Assembly: GCA_001915925.1 (NCBI GenBank)
Contig: MNRL01000018.1
Coordinates: forward strand, 19,163-83,162
Direction of reading: 5' to 3'
Origin: Clostridium sp. CAG:354_28_25
GTDB lineage: Bacteria; Bacillota; Clostridia; TANB77; CAG-508
DNA length: 64,000 nucleotides
The notes beneath the pieces were generated by a model. It did no database searches. It saw only the letters and a program-made list of their open reading frames with translations, and was not told where the DNA came from. Position numbers and translations under genes: made by a program. Shown piece by piece: positions 8,050 through 15,341 of this stretch. The first letter of the stretch is position 1. Each line of letters begins with the position of its first letter.

Positions 8050-8893
8050 CGTATATATTTTCTAAATTATTATATCTATAACTTATTATCTCTTTATAAA
8101 ATTTTTTCCTAACATTGGAAATACATTCTATTCCGTCTATAAAATAATTAATTTCATTTATATTAACTTTTTTAAATCTTCTCTTTATTGCATCATTACA
8201 TTCTTTGTTCTCCATTTTTTGCATAAATGACATATAATTTATTTTTTTTCCATTTAGCTTTATGCAAGAATAACAATTAATTGCTAAATTTTTTATTTCT
8301 GCACTATTCATATTTTCTAATTCTGTATCTTCAAACAAAGGATTTAAACATGACCCACAATCATATATTGGCGAAAAAGTAATTTCATTTGTTTGCTTAT
8401 TTAATAAAAATCCCCAATTTCCATTATGTCTATCGGTGTTTCCAATCAAACTATCTATAACAAACATATCCCAAAATTTTTCTTTTATTTCTTTTGTATC
8501 AATCATTTTACTTTCTTCTAATACATCCATTATATCTGTTAACTCTGTCTCTATCTTTCTATCTAGATTTGTACTTAATGCTAAATTTTCAAATTCATAT
8601 AATATATGTTCATTATCTGTAAAATCTTCACACGCACAGACAATTTTTTCTTTTCCTTTGTAATAGTATTTTCCTAATAATGTATTTTGCGCTTCAAATT
8701 CTGCCATTTTAAATATATTACTTCCAATATATTCTGAAAATGCATTATTTATATATGATATATTTTTACTTTTTTCCCTTATTGGATCTGGAAACTTTAC
8801 CAAATACTTTATATTATTATAAATTAATGTTTTCTTTTTTTCTGATCCTTGATAATTATTAAATTCCTCTATTGCATTAGTAAAGTCAATCAT
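8033..8893 (-). CDS. HipA/CtkA-like protein kinase
   Basis: About 286 residues. The catalytic core DSLIGNTDRHNGNWGFLL (about residues 148-165) and the following SPIYDCGSCLNP match the HxD-like and DxG-like motifs of HipA-fold Ser/Thr kinases such as CtkA. The N-terminal beta domain of full-length HipA is absent, so it is the short form. Start is placed at ATG 8893, where GGAGAG is 7 bases upstream; the ATG at 8908 overlaps that Shine-Dalgarno and lacks its own. No HipB-like DNA-binding antitoxin gene is adjacent. It may be a stand-alone kinase acting on a host or bacterial protein; the substrate is unknown. Confidence 0.82.
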   Translation of the reverse strand: MIDFTNAIEEFNNYQGSEKKKTLIYNNIKYLVKFPDPIREKSKNISYINNAFSEYIGSNIFKMAEFEAQNTLLGKYYYKGKEKIVCACEDFTDNEHILYEFENLALSTNLDRKIETELTDIMDVLEESKMIDTKEIKEKFWDMFVIDSLIGNTDRHNGNWGFLLNKQTNEITFSPIYDCGSCLNPLFEDTELENMNSAEIKNLAINCYSCIKLNGKKINYMSFMQKMENKECNDAIKRRFKKVNINEINYFIDGIECISNVRKKFYKEIISYRYNNLENIYEKLKS

Positions 8894-8921
8894 TATGCTT
8901 CTCTCCATAATTCATAATATA

Positions 8922-8957
8922 AAAAGCATAATTAATCCAAAGATTAATTATGCTTTT
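8922..8957 (-). terminator. Terminator after tRNA-Arg
   Basis: Perfect 16-bp stem (AAAAGCATAATTAATC / GATTAATTATGCTTTT) with a 4-base loop. Confidence 0.85.
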
Positions 8958-8972
8958 ATATCCTTTTGAAAA

Positions 8973-9049
8973 TGGTGAGCCAGGAGGGATTCGAACCCCC
9001 GACCCTTGGCTTAGAAGGCCAATGCTCTATCCAACTGAGCTACTGACCC
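8973..9049 (-). tRNA. tRNA-Arg (anticodon TCT)
   Basis: A 77-base cloverleaf on the minus strand: GGGTCAG acceptor paired with CTGGCTC, D-arm AGCTCAGTTGGATAGAGC, anticodon loop CTTCTAA (anticodon TCT, reading AGA and AGG), T-arm GGGGGTTCGAATCCC(T)C, and an encoded CCA end. It serves the AGA codons that dominate arginine usage here. It cannot read CGG, which bears on the CGG frameshift observation. Confidence 0.97.
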
Positions 9050-9195
9050 ATTTCTTCGGACAAGATATATAATACCATTTTTGTCAGTAACTGTCAATAC
9101 TTTAAGCTTAAAAACTAAAATTAATTTTTATAATTCATAATTTCTAGCTATTTTACAGTATTTATAAACATATATTATTTAAAATGTACAAATAT

Positions 9196-9219
9196 AGCAA
9201 CATTGTATACAATGTTGCT
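9196..9219 (-). terminator. Palindrome at the end of the small acidic gene
   Basis: Perfect 24-base inverted repeat AGCAACATTGTA/TACAATGTTGCT abutting the stop codon at 9219. It has no good T-run, so it could instead be a protein-binding palindrome. Confidence 0.5.
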
Positions 9220-9407
9220 TATTCCTCTTCATCATCTTGACTATCATCTTCATCATTATCTTCTTCTTTTTTCTTTTCCTTAGGTATAATAATTTCTTTC
9301 TTTTTCTCTGTATTTGGTTTTTCGATATCTAAATGGTCATATACTGGTGATATTTCTAAATCATCCCCATTTCCATTTACAACTTCTATTTTTCTATCAT
9401 CAGACAT
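9219..9407 (-). CDS. Small acidic protein, function unknown
   Basis: A 62-residue protein with GAGGTGAT correctly placed before ATG 9407. The first half is mixed (VVNGNGDDLEISPVYDHLD). The second half is charged, first lysine-rich (EIIIPKEKKKE), then almost all Asp and Glu to the C-terminus. No domain is recognisable. The clean ribosome site and position between tRNA-Arg and the DnaA-box region support a real gene. Confidence 0.6.
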   Translation of the reverse strand: MSDDRKIEVVNGNGDDLEISPVYDHLDIEKPNTEKKKEIIIPKEKKKEEDNDEDDSQDDEEE

Positions 9408-9430
9408 ATTATCACCTCGTTTTTTTTACA

Positions 9431-9666
9431 TAGTAACATATATTAATTTTTTTTTCAAATATTTTTACATCAAATTTAGAATTTTAACTTTTTATCGTTT
9501 TTTAATCTTTTTTGTAATTTTTTGTTGTTTTTATGTCTATTTTGTGATTATCCACATAGTTATCCACATTATCCACCCTTTTATATTAACAGTTTCGTGT
9601 TATCTACCTATTTTTTATCCACATAACTTTTGTGTATTCCACAATTTCCACATATTTTTATCAACA
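9431..9666. promoter_or_regulatory. DnaA-box cluster with adjoining AT-rich tract (oriC-like)
   Basis: In 120 bases all in one orientation: TTATCCACA at 9548-9556, 9560-9568 and 9615-9623; TTATCCACC at 9569-9577; TTATCTACC at 9600-9608; TTATCAACA at 9658-9666; and weaker TATTCCACA (9635) and ATTTCCACA (9644). To the left, 9431-9540 is almost pure A/T with long T runs, as in a DNA unwinding element. Known bacterial origins look like this. No dnaA or dnaN gene is in the window, and the genes on both sides run on the minus strand. It may be the origin, part of a split origin, or a DnaA-titrating/regulatory cluster. No protein-coding gene is seen in 9408-9869. Confidence 0.65.
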
Positions 9667-9787
9667 AGAATTTTTCCTTATTTTCTAACTAATAAAGAGC
9701 TATTGTTACAAATACGATGTGTATATCTTTCGCAAGCTTTATGTATACTTATAAAATAAATCTCCAAACTAGTTTAAGGCTATACCT

Positions 9788-9812
9788 GAAAAAGACCTCC
9801 ACGAGGAGGCTT
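9788..9812 (-). terminator. Terminator after gdpP
   Basis: On the minus strand CCTCC-TCGT-GGAGG followed by TCTTTTT, 58 bases past the gdpP stop. Confidence 0.8.
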
Positions 9813-9842
9813 CCAGTTCTGTGTTGTAAAAACAATCAAAAA

Positions 9843-9870
9843 GGGATTCGAAGAACGTCCCCCAAATCCC
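9843..9870. repeat. REP-like palindrome, family A copy 2
   Basis: GGGATT...AACGTCCCCCAAATCCC, touching the stop codon of gdpP. Confidence 0.6.
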
Positions 9871-11876
9871 TAATTTGCTATTTCTGAAAAATATTCATTA
9901 ATTCTATTTATTAATTCTTGCTTTACTTCTTCTAACGTCATACCTTCAACTTGTGCTCCAGCTAGTGTTATATGTCCGCCACCACCAAGTTTTTCTAGTA
10001 TAAGCTGTACATTTACATCACCTATAGATCTACCACTTATACATACTTTATCTCCTACATTTCCAAGTACAAATGATGCTGTAATATCAGAAATAGTTAA
10101 TAATTCGTCTGCAGCTTTTGCACAAATTAGATTTGCATCTTTATCTTCTTTATCATACATAGCAATCGCAATAGAATTATCATACATTTCTGCATTTTTT
10201 ACAATATTTGCAATTTCATTATAACTATTTAAATCACTTTGGAACCATTTTTTAACTTTAATTATATCAACACCACATTTACGTAAATACGCTGCTGCTT
10301 CAAATGTTCTTACACCCGTTTTAAAAGTAAAGTTCTTAGTGTCTACCATAATTCCACCATACAACCCCTCTACTTCTATAGGTTTAAGTTTTATTTTTAC
10401 ATCTGTGTATTGCAAAATTTCTGTTACCAATTCAGCTGCAGAAGATGCATATACCTCTTGAAATGTAAGCGTTGCATTTTCTATATAGTCTGTACTTCTT
10501 CTATGATGATCTATAATAACAATTTGACCAACTTTATCTAATAATTCTGGTACTTCTACATAATTTTGTTTGTGTGTATCTGTAACTATTAATAAAGTTT
10601 TATTTGTAGCCTTGTTTAAAGCTTCATTTTTACCTATAATAACATCTTTATATTCATCATCTTTTTCTAATTCTTCTATAAATTTACTTAAAGTCATACC
10701 ATATGTGTTATTTACTATATTTGTTTCTTTTTCTAATGTTTTGGCTAACCTATAAATTCCAAGGCTTGACCCCATAGAATCTATATCTCCATTGGAATGA
10801 CCCATAATTAAAATATTGTCTGATTCTTTTATTAAATTTTCTAAAGCATGAGCAACTGTTCTTGCTTTTACTTTTGTTCTCTTTTCTACTTCTTCGGTTC
10901 TACCACCAAAGAATATATATTTTCCGTTTTCTTTTACAACAGCTTGGTCTCCACCTCTTCCAAGAACAATATCCATACTTTCTAATGCTGTTTTATATTT
11001 ATCGTAATTTGTATCCCCATCTATTGATATTGCAATACTTAAAGTTAATTGGATTCCAGCTTCAACATTTATTTCTTTAATTTGATCTAATATATCAAAT
11101 TTATTTTCTTTAATTTCTTTTAAATACTTATATTCAAAAACATATACAAATGTATTTCTGTCATTCTTAACAACTATACCACCAGAAGATGCTGCCCAAT
11201 CATAAATTACCTTTTCTATTTCGGCAATAACTTGTGGTCTATTTTCCACGTCTATTCTTTGAATAATCTCCTCATAATTATCTACCATTAAAATTCCAAC
11301 ACAAGTTCTAGAATCTTCGTACTTTTTCTTTTCTTTCACAATTTGCGTTATATCTAAGAAGTACAATATTGTTATGTATTCGGACTTATCATTTTGTTTT
11401 GAACGAATATATTCACCTAAAACACTATATATCTTATTACCAATCTGAACTTTTTTAGTAATAGTTTTTTGTTTTTTATCTTGCTGTGCCTCTATATCCT
11501 CTTTAATCTCTTCTAATATATCTATTAGATAATTGTTTATATCTATATTTGCAAATTCATAAACAAATTTAGAACTTTTCCATATAATATTTCCTGTTGT
11601 TTCTATGATTATTAATGGAAAAGGCGAATTTATTAATGACTTTTTAGCAGTTCCATCCATTGTCATAGTCAAGTTTTGAATCTGTCTTGATAATTCTGCA
11701 TTACGCTTGCTATTCGTCCAATAAGAATAAATAATTATTAATATGAATAAAATTATTCCCGGAACTATAAACACAGGCTTATTTATACATATAATAATTA
11801 ATAGAAATGCTATAATTGCTAAATATATTTTTGTTCTTGATGTTATCTTCTCAAGAAATCTATTATTATTCAGCAT
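9870..11876 (-). CDS. gdpP: Cyclic-di-AMP phosphodiesterase GdpP
   Basis: A 668-residue membrane phosphodiesterase that lowers the second messenger c-di-AMP. Order: two membrane helices in the first 55 residues, a PAS-like domain (about 75-160), a degenerate GGDEF domain (about 175-310), then DHH and DHHA1 domains. Catalytic motifs are MGHSNGDIDSMGSSLG, VTDTH and IDHHRR for DHH, and GGGGHITLAGAQ for DHHA1. AAAGGAGAT precedes ATG 11876. In relatives this gene often sits with rplI and dnaB/C near the replication origin. Here it stands alone, next to the DnaA-box cluster. Confidence 0.95.
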   Translation of the reverse strand: MLNNNRFLEKITSRTKIYLAIIAFLLIIICINKPVFIVPGIILFILIIIYSYWTNSKRNAELSRQIQNLTMTMDGTAKKSLINSPFPLIIIETTGNIIWKSSKFVYEFANIDINNYLIDILEEIKEDIEAQQDKKQKTITKKVQIGNKIYSVLGEYIRSKQNDKSEYITILYFLDITQIVKEKKKYEDSRTCVGILMVDNYEEIIQRIDVENRPQVIAEIEKVIYDWAASSGGIVVKNDRNTFVYVFEYKYLKEIKENKFDILDQIKEINVEAGIQLTLSIAISIDGDTNYDKYKTALESMDIVLGRGGDQAVVKENGKYIFFGGRTEEVEKRTKVKARTVAHALENLIKESDNILIMGHSNGDIDSMGSSLGIYRLAKTLEKETNIVNNTYGMTLSKFIEELEKDDEYKDVIIGKNEALNKATNKTLLIVTDTHKQNYVEVPELLDKVGQIVIIDHHRRSTDYIENATLTFQEVYASSAAELVTEILQYTDVKIKLKPIEVEGLYGGIMVDTKNFTFKTGVRTFEAAAYLRKCGVDIIKVKKWFQSDLNSYNEIANIVKNAEMYDNSIAIAMYDKEDKDANLICAKAADELLTISDITASFVLGNVGDKVCISGRSIGDVNVQLILEKLGGGGHITLAGAQVEGMTLEEVKQELINRINEYFSEIAN

Positions 11877-11956
11877 AAAAAATCTCCTTTTATTTCTAAT
11901 AAATCTTCTCTTCCATTTTACGCTAATTTTGGATTATTGTCAACTTATCAACTGTT

Positions 11957-12005
11957 TAAAGAGTACTTAAAATGGCTTTTACGTCCATTTAAGTACTCTT
12001 TTTTA
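11957..12005. terminator. Long-stem terminator
   Basis: AAGAGTACTTAAAATGG and CCATTTAAGTACTCTT arms around an 11-base loop, with T-run on the plus strand and a shorter one on minus. It lies 3' of ypeB. Confidence 0.75.
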
Positions 12006-12092
12006 TTATTTCTTTCTATTATATTCAAATTATCTTTTGATTAAGACATTTTCCTCGTAATTTAGTATATAGGCTAAGTTAACAGAAGATAT

Positions 12093-12120
12093 GAACTTTT
12101 AACCCCGTCCCTAAAGTTCA
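12093..12120. repeat. REP-like palindrome, family B copy 1
   Basis: GAACTTTTAACCCC..GTCCCTAAAGTTC, an imperfect palindrome just after ypeB. Copies also occur at 34150, 34197 and 47055. Confidence 0.7.
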
Positions 12121-12125
12121 AAGGT

Positions 12126-13517
12126 TTACATAGTTAAAGTTCCATTTGGAGTATTTACTATTGTTAGAATGTCTTCTTCTTTACCTGTCTCTGCATTGAT
12201 ATATACTAAGAAATCTGTATCATCTACTGTTCCTTTAAATTCCCAACAAAGAATTTCTGTCTTATATTCTGTTGGAATTATTGCTAATCCTTCTGATTTT
12301 ATCTCTAAATTTTTATTCAATGTTTTCTTAGCATCTTCTTTTGAAACTTTTACTTCTGGTATATTTCTTTCTGTATGGGAATTTAAATACCCTTGTGTCT
12401 CTATTCCTAAAATATCTCCGTTATCTAATGCTACTTTTAATTTTATTAAATCAGGATACATTGTTACATCATTTTGTACATACGCATAATTTATTGTCAT
12501 AACTCCCTCTTCTTTTAAATAATACGTTCTCTTCATATTGGTATATCCTTTTGAGTTTAAGAAATCCAAACCAATTTTATTTGCTGTTTCATCATCTATA
12601 TTTTCTACTTCTACATCTCTGTTAAAATTACTAAATAAGATATGTCCACCTTTTTTAGTTATAGATATAGTAAGTTCGTTAGAATCATCCTGATTATTTA
12701 ATTTTACATTAAAATCATAAGTTGGAATATCTGCATTTTCTGCCAATCCATTAGAATTAATTTCTTTAATTTGATCTCTGCCAACAAAGTCCATAGCAAT
12801 ATTCTTAGCTTTTTCTTCATCTATATCTTCACCGGTAAGACCTACTTTCTCTGCTTTTGTAATATGTTCAGAAAAAGCACCATCATAAATCAACCCTGCA
12901 TATTCGTGAAATTCTTGTTCTATATTTCCAAAACTATCTTTAGAAATGTTGCTAACTTGTTGTGCAAATACACTGCTTCCCTTTTTAGTAAGTTCTCCCC
13001 ACTTCACTCTTCCATTATTTATATCATTTGATAATTGATTTAATACATTTTCTAAATTAACGCTGTACTCATGTAATTCTTTTAAATTATCTAAATCTTC
13101 TTGACTTAGAGATTCATTATTTATGTTCTTTCTTGATAGTGAGTAACTATAATCACTTACCTGATTTAAAAATTTTGATGTGTTTTCTAGTTCGTTACTA
13201 CTTATTGGTAATTGTGATAAATAAGTTTGAGCTAAATTTGCTTCTTTCCAAACTCTAGTTAAAGTTTCTGCTCCGTGTTCTGGTGTTGTAGAAATCAAAG
13301 ATTTACCCAAATAGTTTTCTACATTTTGTACATAATCTACTAATTCATAAAAAGCTTGATTATATGAATTCTCTGATGCTTGTCTATATTCTGTTTGTTT
13401 CTTATAAATTACCATTGCAAGAATTGCTATTATTGCAATTAAAGTAACAATAATCGTTAACATATGCCTATCTTTTAATCTGTTTTTCCAATCAATAACT
13501 TTTTCCTTTAAACCCAT
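12126..13517 (-). CDS. ypeB: Spore germination protein YpeB
   Basis: A 463-residue protein: one N-terminal membrane segment (LTIIVTLIAIIAILAMVIYK, about 20-40), a helical domain of about 170 residues (LISTTPEHGAETLTRVWKEA), then PepSY-type repeats to the C-terminus (FVGRDQIKEI; GLDFLNSKGYTNMKRTYYLK; INAETGKEEDIL). YpeB is needed to place and stabilise the cortex-lytic enzyme SleB in spores, and the two genes form an operon, as they do here (11 bases apart). Presence of this pair argues that the organism forms endospores. Confidence 0.92.
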   Translation of the reverse strand: MGLKEKVIDWKNRLKDRHMLTIIVTLIAIIAILAMVIYKKQTEYRQASENSYNQAFYELVDYVQNVENYLGKSLISTTPEHGAETLTRVWKEANLAQTYLSQLPISSNELENTSKFLNQVSDYSYSLSRKNINNESLSQEDLDNLKELHEYSVNLENVLNQLSNDINNGRVKWGELTKKGSSVFAQQVSNISKDSFGNIEQEFHEYAGLIYDGAFSEHITKAEKVGLTGEDIDEEKAKNIAMDFVGRDQIKEINSNGLAENADIPTYDFNVKLNNQDDSNELTISITKKGGHILFSNFNRDVEVENIDDETANKIGLDFLNSKGYTNMKRTYYLKEEGVMTINYAYVQNDVTMYPDLIKLKVALDNGDILGIETQGYLNSHTERNIPEVKVSKEDAKKTLNKNLEIKSEGLAIIPTEYKTEILCWEFKGTVDDTDFLVYINAETGKEEDILTIVNTPNGTLTM

Positions 13518-13528
13518 TTTATATCCTC

Positions 13529-14002
13529 CTATTTACAAAATCTGTGTTTTCCAATTTGTTTTATAAGTGGTCTTGACCATATCCATTTATTAGTTGCTGT
13601 ATCTGGATTAAAATAATATATTGCTCCTCCTGTTGGATCCCAACCATTTAATGCATCTCGTGCGGCTTTATATACAGTAGAATTTTCTGCAATAGGAACA
13701 TTTATCTGTCCATCTGCTACTGCTGTAAAAGCTCCTGGCTCGTAAATAACTCCTGCTATAGTATTTGGAAAACTTGAACTTCTAACTCTATTTAAAATAA
13801 CAGCTCCAACTGCAACTTGTCCTTCGTATGGTTCTCCTCTTGCTTCGCCATTAATTGCTCTTGCCATTAATTGTAAATCCGATGTTGAACTGCTAGAAGC
13901 TGCATAAACATTACTAGAATTATCTTTCGCTATAATATTTATTAAAACTATGAGTAATAAAACTGTTACCATTAGAAATAATATTTTATAATACCTTTTC
14001 AA
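13529..14002 (-). CDS. sleB: Spore cortex-lytic enzyme SleB, short form
   Basis: A 157-residue cell-wall hydrolase of the SleB/CwlJ (Hydrolase_2) family, which cuts spore cortex peptidoglycan during germination. Signal or anchor segment at residues 5-25, a Ser-rich linker, then the catalytic domain with ARAINGEARGEPYEGQVAVG, VILNRVRSSSFPNTI, GAFTAV and AIYYFNPDTA. The catalytic Glu is the one in NGEARGE. The N-terminal peptidoglycan-binding domain found in Bacillus SleB is missing. The start is TTG at 14002 with GGAGG seven bases upstream. It is the first gene of the sleB-ypeB operon. Confidence 0.92.
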   Translation of the reverse strand: MKRYYKILFLMVTVLLLIVLINIIAKDNSSNVYAASSSSTSDLQLMARAINGEARGEPYEGQVAVGAVILNRVRSSSFPNTIAGVIYEPGAFTAVADGQINVPIAENSTVYKAARDALNGWDPTGGAIYYFNPDTATNKWIWSRPLIKQIGKHRFCK

Positions 14003-14146
14003 TTTACTTCCTCCAATCTCTCATCTTCTCCAAATTTTTCTTTAAAATATTTTGTGTAAAAATTCCAAATTTATTCAAGTTTTTCTATTATTTTTTAATA
14101 GTTTGTGATAGAATTTTTTTGGAATTAAATTTTATAGGAGAAAAAA

Positions 14147-15274
14147 ATGAAAAAGGTTTTAATTTTTTATGCATCGTATGGTGGTGGGCATTTATCTGCC
14201 GCAAATGCAATTAATGAATATATTAAAAATAATTATCCGAATATAGAAACAGAAATAATTGACTGTATGAAATATGTTAATAAACATTTAGAAAAGTTAA
14301 CTACTGTTGCGTATAAGGAAATGGCAAAAAAAGCTCCTTGGGCATGGGGAACAATTTACTACACTTCACAACATGGGCTTGTTGCAGAATTATCTAGTAC
14401 TTCTAATAAAATATTAGCTAGAAAGTTAAATACATTATTGCAAGAATATATGCCAGATTTAATAATTTCTACTCATCCTTTTGCAAGCCAAATGTGTAGT
14501 TATTTAAAAAAACATAATAAAATAAATTGTAAGATAGCATCAATCATGACCGATTTTGCTCCACATGACCAATGGTTAGTAGGTAAAAAATGTATTGATT
14601 ATTTCTTTGTTGCACATAATAAAATGAAAGAAGATTTAATAAAGAAAAAAGTACCAGCAGAAAAAATATTTGCAACAGGAATACCTTTATCTAATAAATT
14701 TTTATTAAATTTTGATAGAACAGAAATTTTAAAGCAATTTGGATTAAAAGAAAATAAGAAAACCATCCTATTCTTTGGTGGTGGTGAATTTGGGCTTGGA
14801 AAAACCAAGACATTAAAAGTTTTAAGTTCACTACTAAATGATTTTGATAATATTCAAATTGTAGCAATCTCTGGAAAAAATGTAAAAATGAAAAACAAAT
14901 TCCAAGAACTTGCTGACAATTCTAGTATGTCAGAAGACATAAAAATAATGGAATACACCAATAATGTTCCAGAGCTTATGAGCGTTTCAGATTTAGTAGT
15001 AACTAAACCTGGTGGCCTTACTACATCAGAAAGCTTAGCTTCTGGACTCCCTATTATTGTTATTAACCCAATTCCTGGTCAAGAATTTCAAAACGCAGAA
15101 TTTCTTGAAGAAAAAGGAGTTGGAATATGGATAAAATCTAGTACGAATATTAATGAAACTCTACACTCGTTACTTAATAATCCAGAAAAATTTAAACAGA
15201 TGAAAGTTAATGCAAAATTACTTGCAAAGAAATATTCAACTAGAGATATTTGTAAAATACTTTTAGAAAAATAA
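14147..15274 (+). CDS. MGDG synthase-like / processive glycolipid glycosyltransferase (GT28)
   Basis: A 375-residue glycosyltransferase. The N-terminal MGDG_synth domain is clear (LIFYASYGGGHLSAANAI; IISTHPFASQM; MTDFAPHDQWL). The C-terminal GT28 domain shows FFGGGEFGLGKTKT, VAISGKN and the nucleotide-sugar site TKPGGLTTSESLASGLPIIV followed by PGQEFQNAEFL. Enzymes of this family transfer glucose or galactose from UDP-sugars to diacylglycerol at the inner membrane face, giving membrane glycolipids and lipoteichoic acid anchors. The exact sugar is not readable from sequence. It stands in a divergent position to sleB. Confidence 0.88.
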   Translation: MKKVLIFYASYGGGHLSAANAINEYIKNNYPNIETEIIDCMKYVNKHLEKLTTVAYKEMAKKAPWAWGTIYYTSQHGLVAELSSTSNKILARKLNTLLQEYMPDLIISTHPFASQMCSYLKKHNKINCKIASIMTDFAPHDQWLVGKKCIDYFFVAHNKMKEDLIKKKVPAEKIFATGIPLSNKFLLNFDRTEILKQFGLKENKKTILFFGGGEFGLGKTKTLKVLSSLLNDFDNIQIVAISGKNVKMKNKFQELADNSSMSEDIKIMEYTNNVPELMSVSDLVVTKPGGLTTSESLASGLPIIVINPIPGQEFQNAEFLEEKGVGIWIKSSTNINETLHSLLNNPEKFKQMKVNAKLLAKKYSTRDICKILLEK

Positions 15275-15341
15275 TTTACTATTCCAACTACAAACTTATT
15301 TTGTTTGCAGCTACATAGTTATTTAGGAGGAGGAAATTAAC

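Noticed and set aside
9431..9666. Firm call of chromosomal oriC
   Set aside because: The box cluster is convincing, but the lack of dnaA/dnaN and the gene polarity on the right side do not fit, so only an oriC-like label is given.
15275..15341. M-box magnesium riboswitch before the MgtA-like gene
   Set aside because: Only 67 bases are available and no M-box structure is visible.
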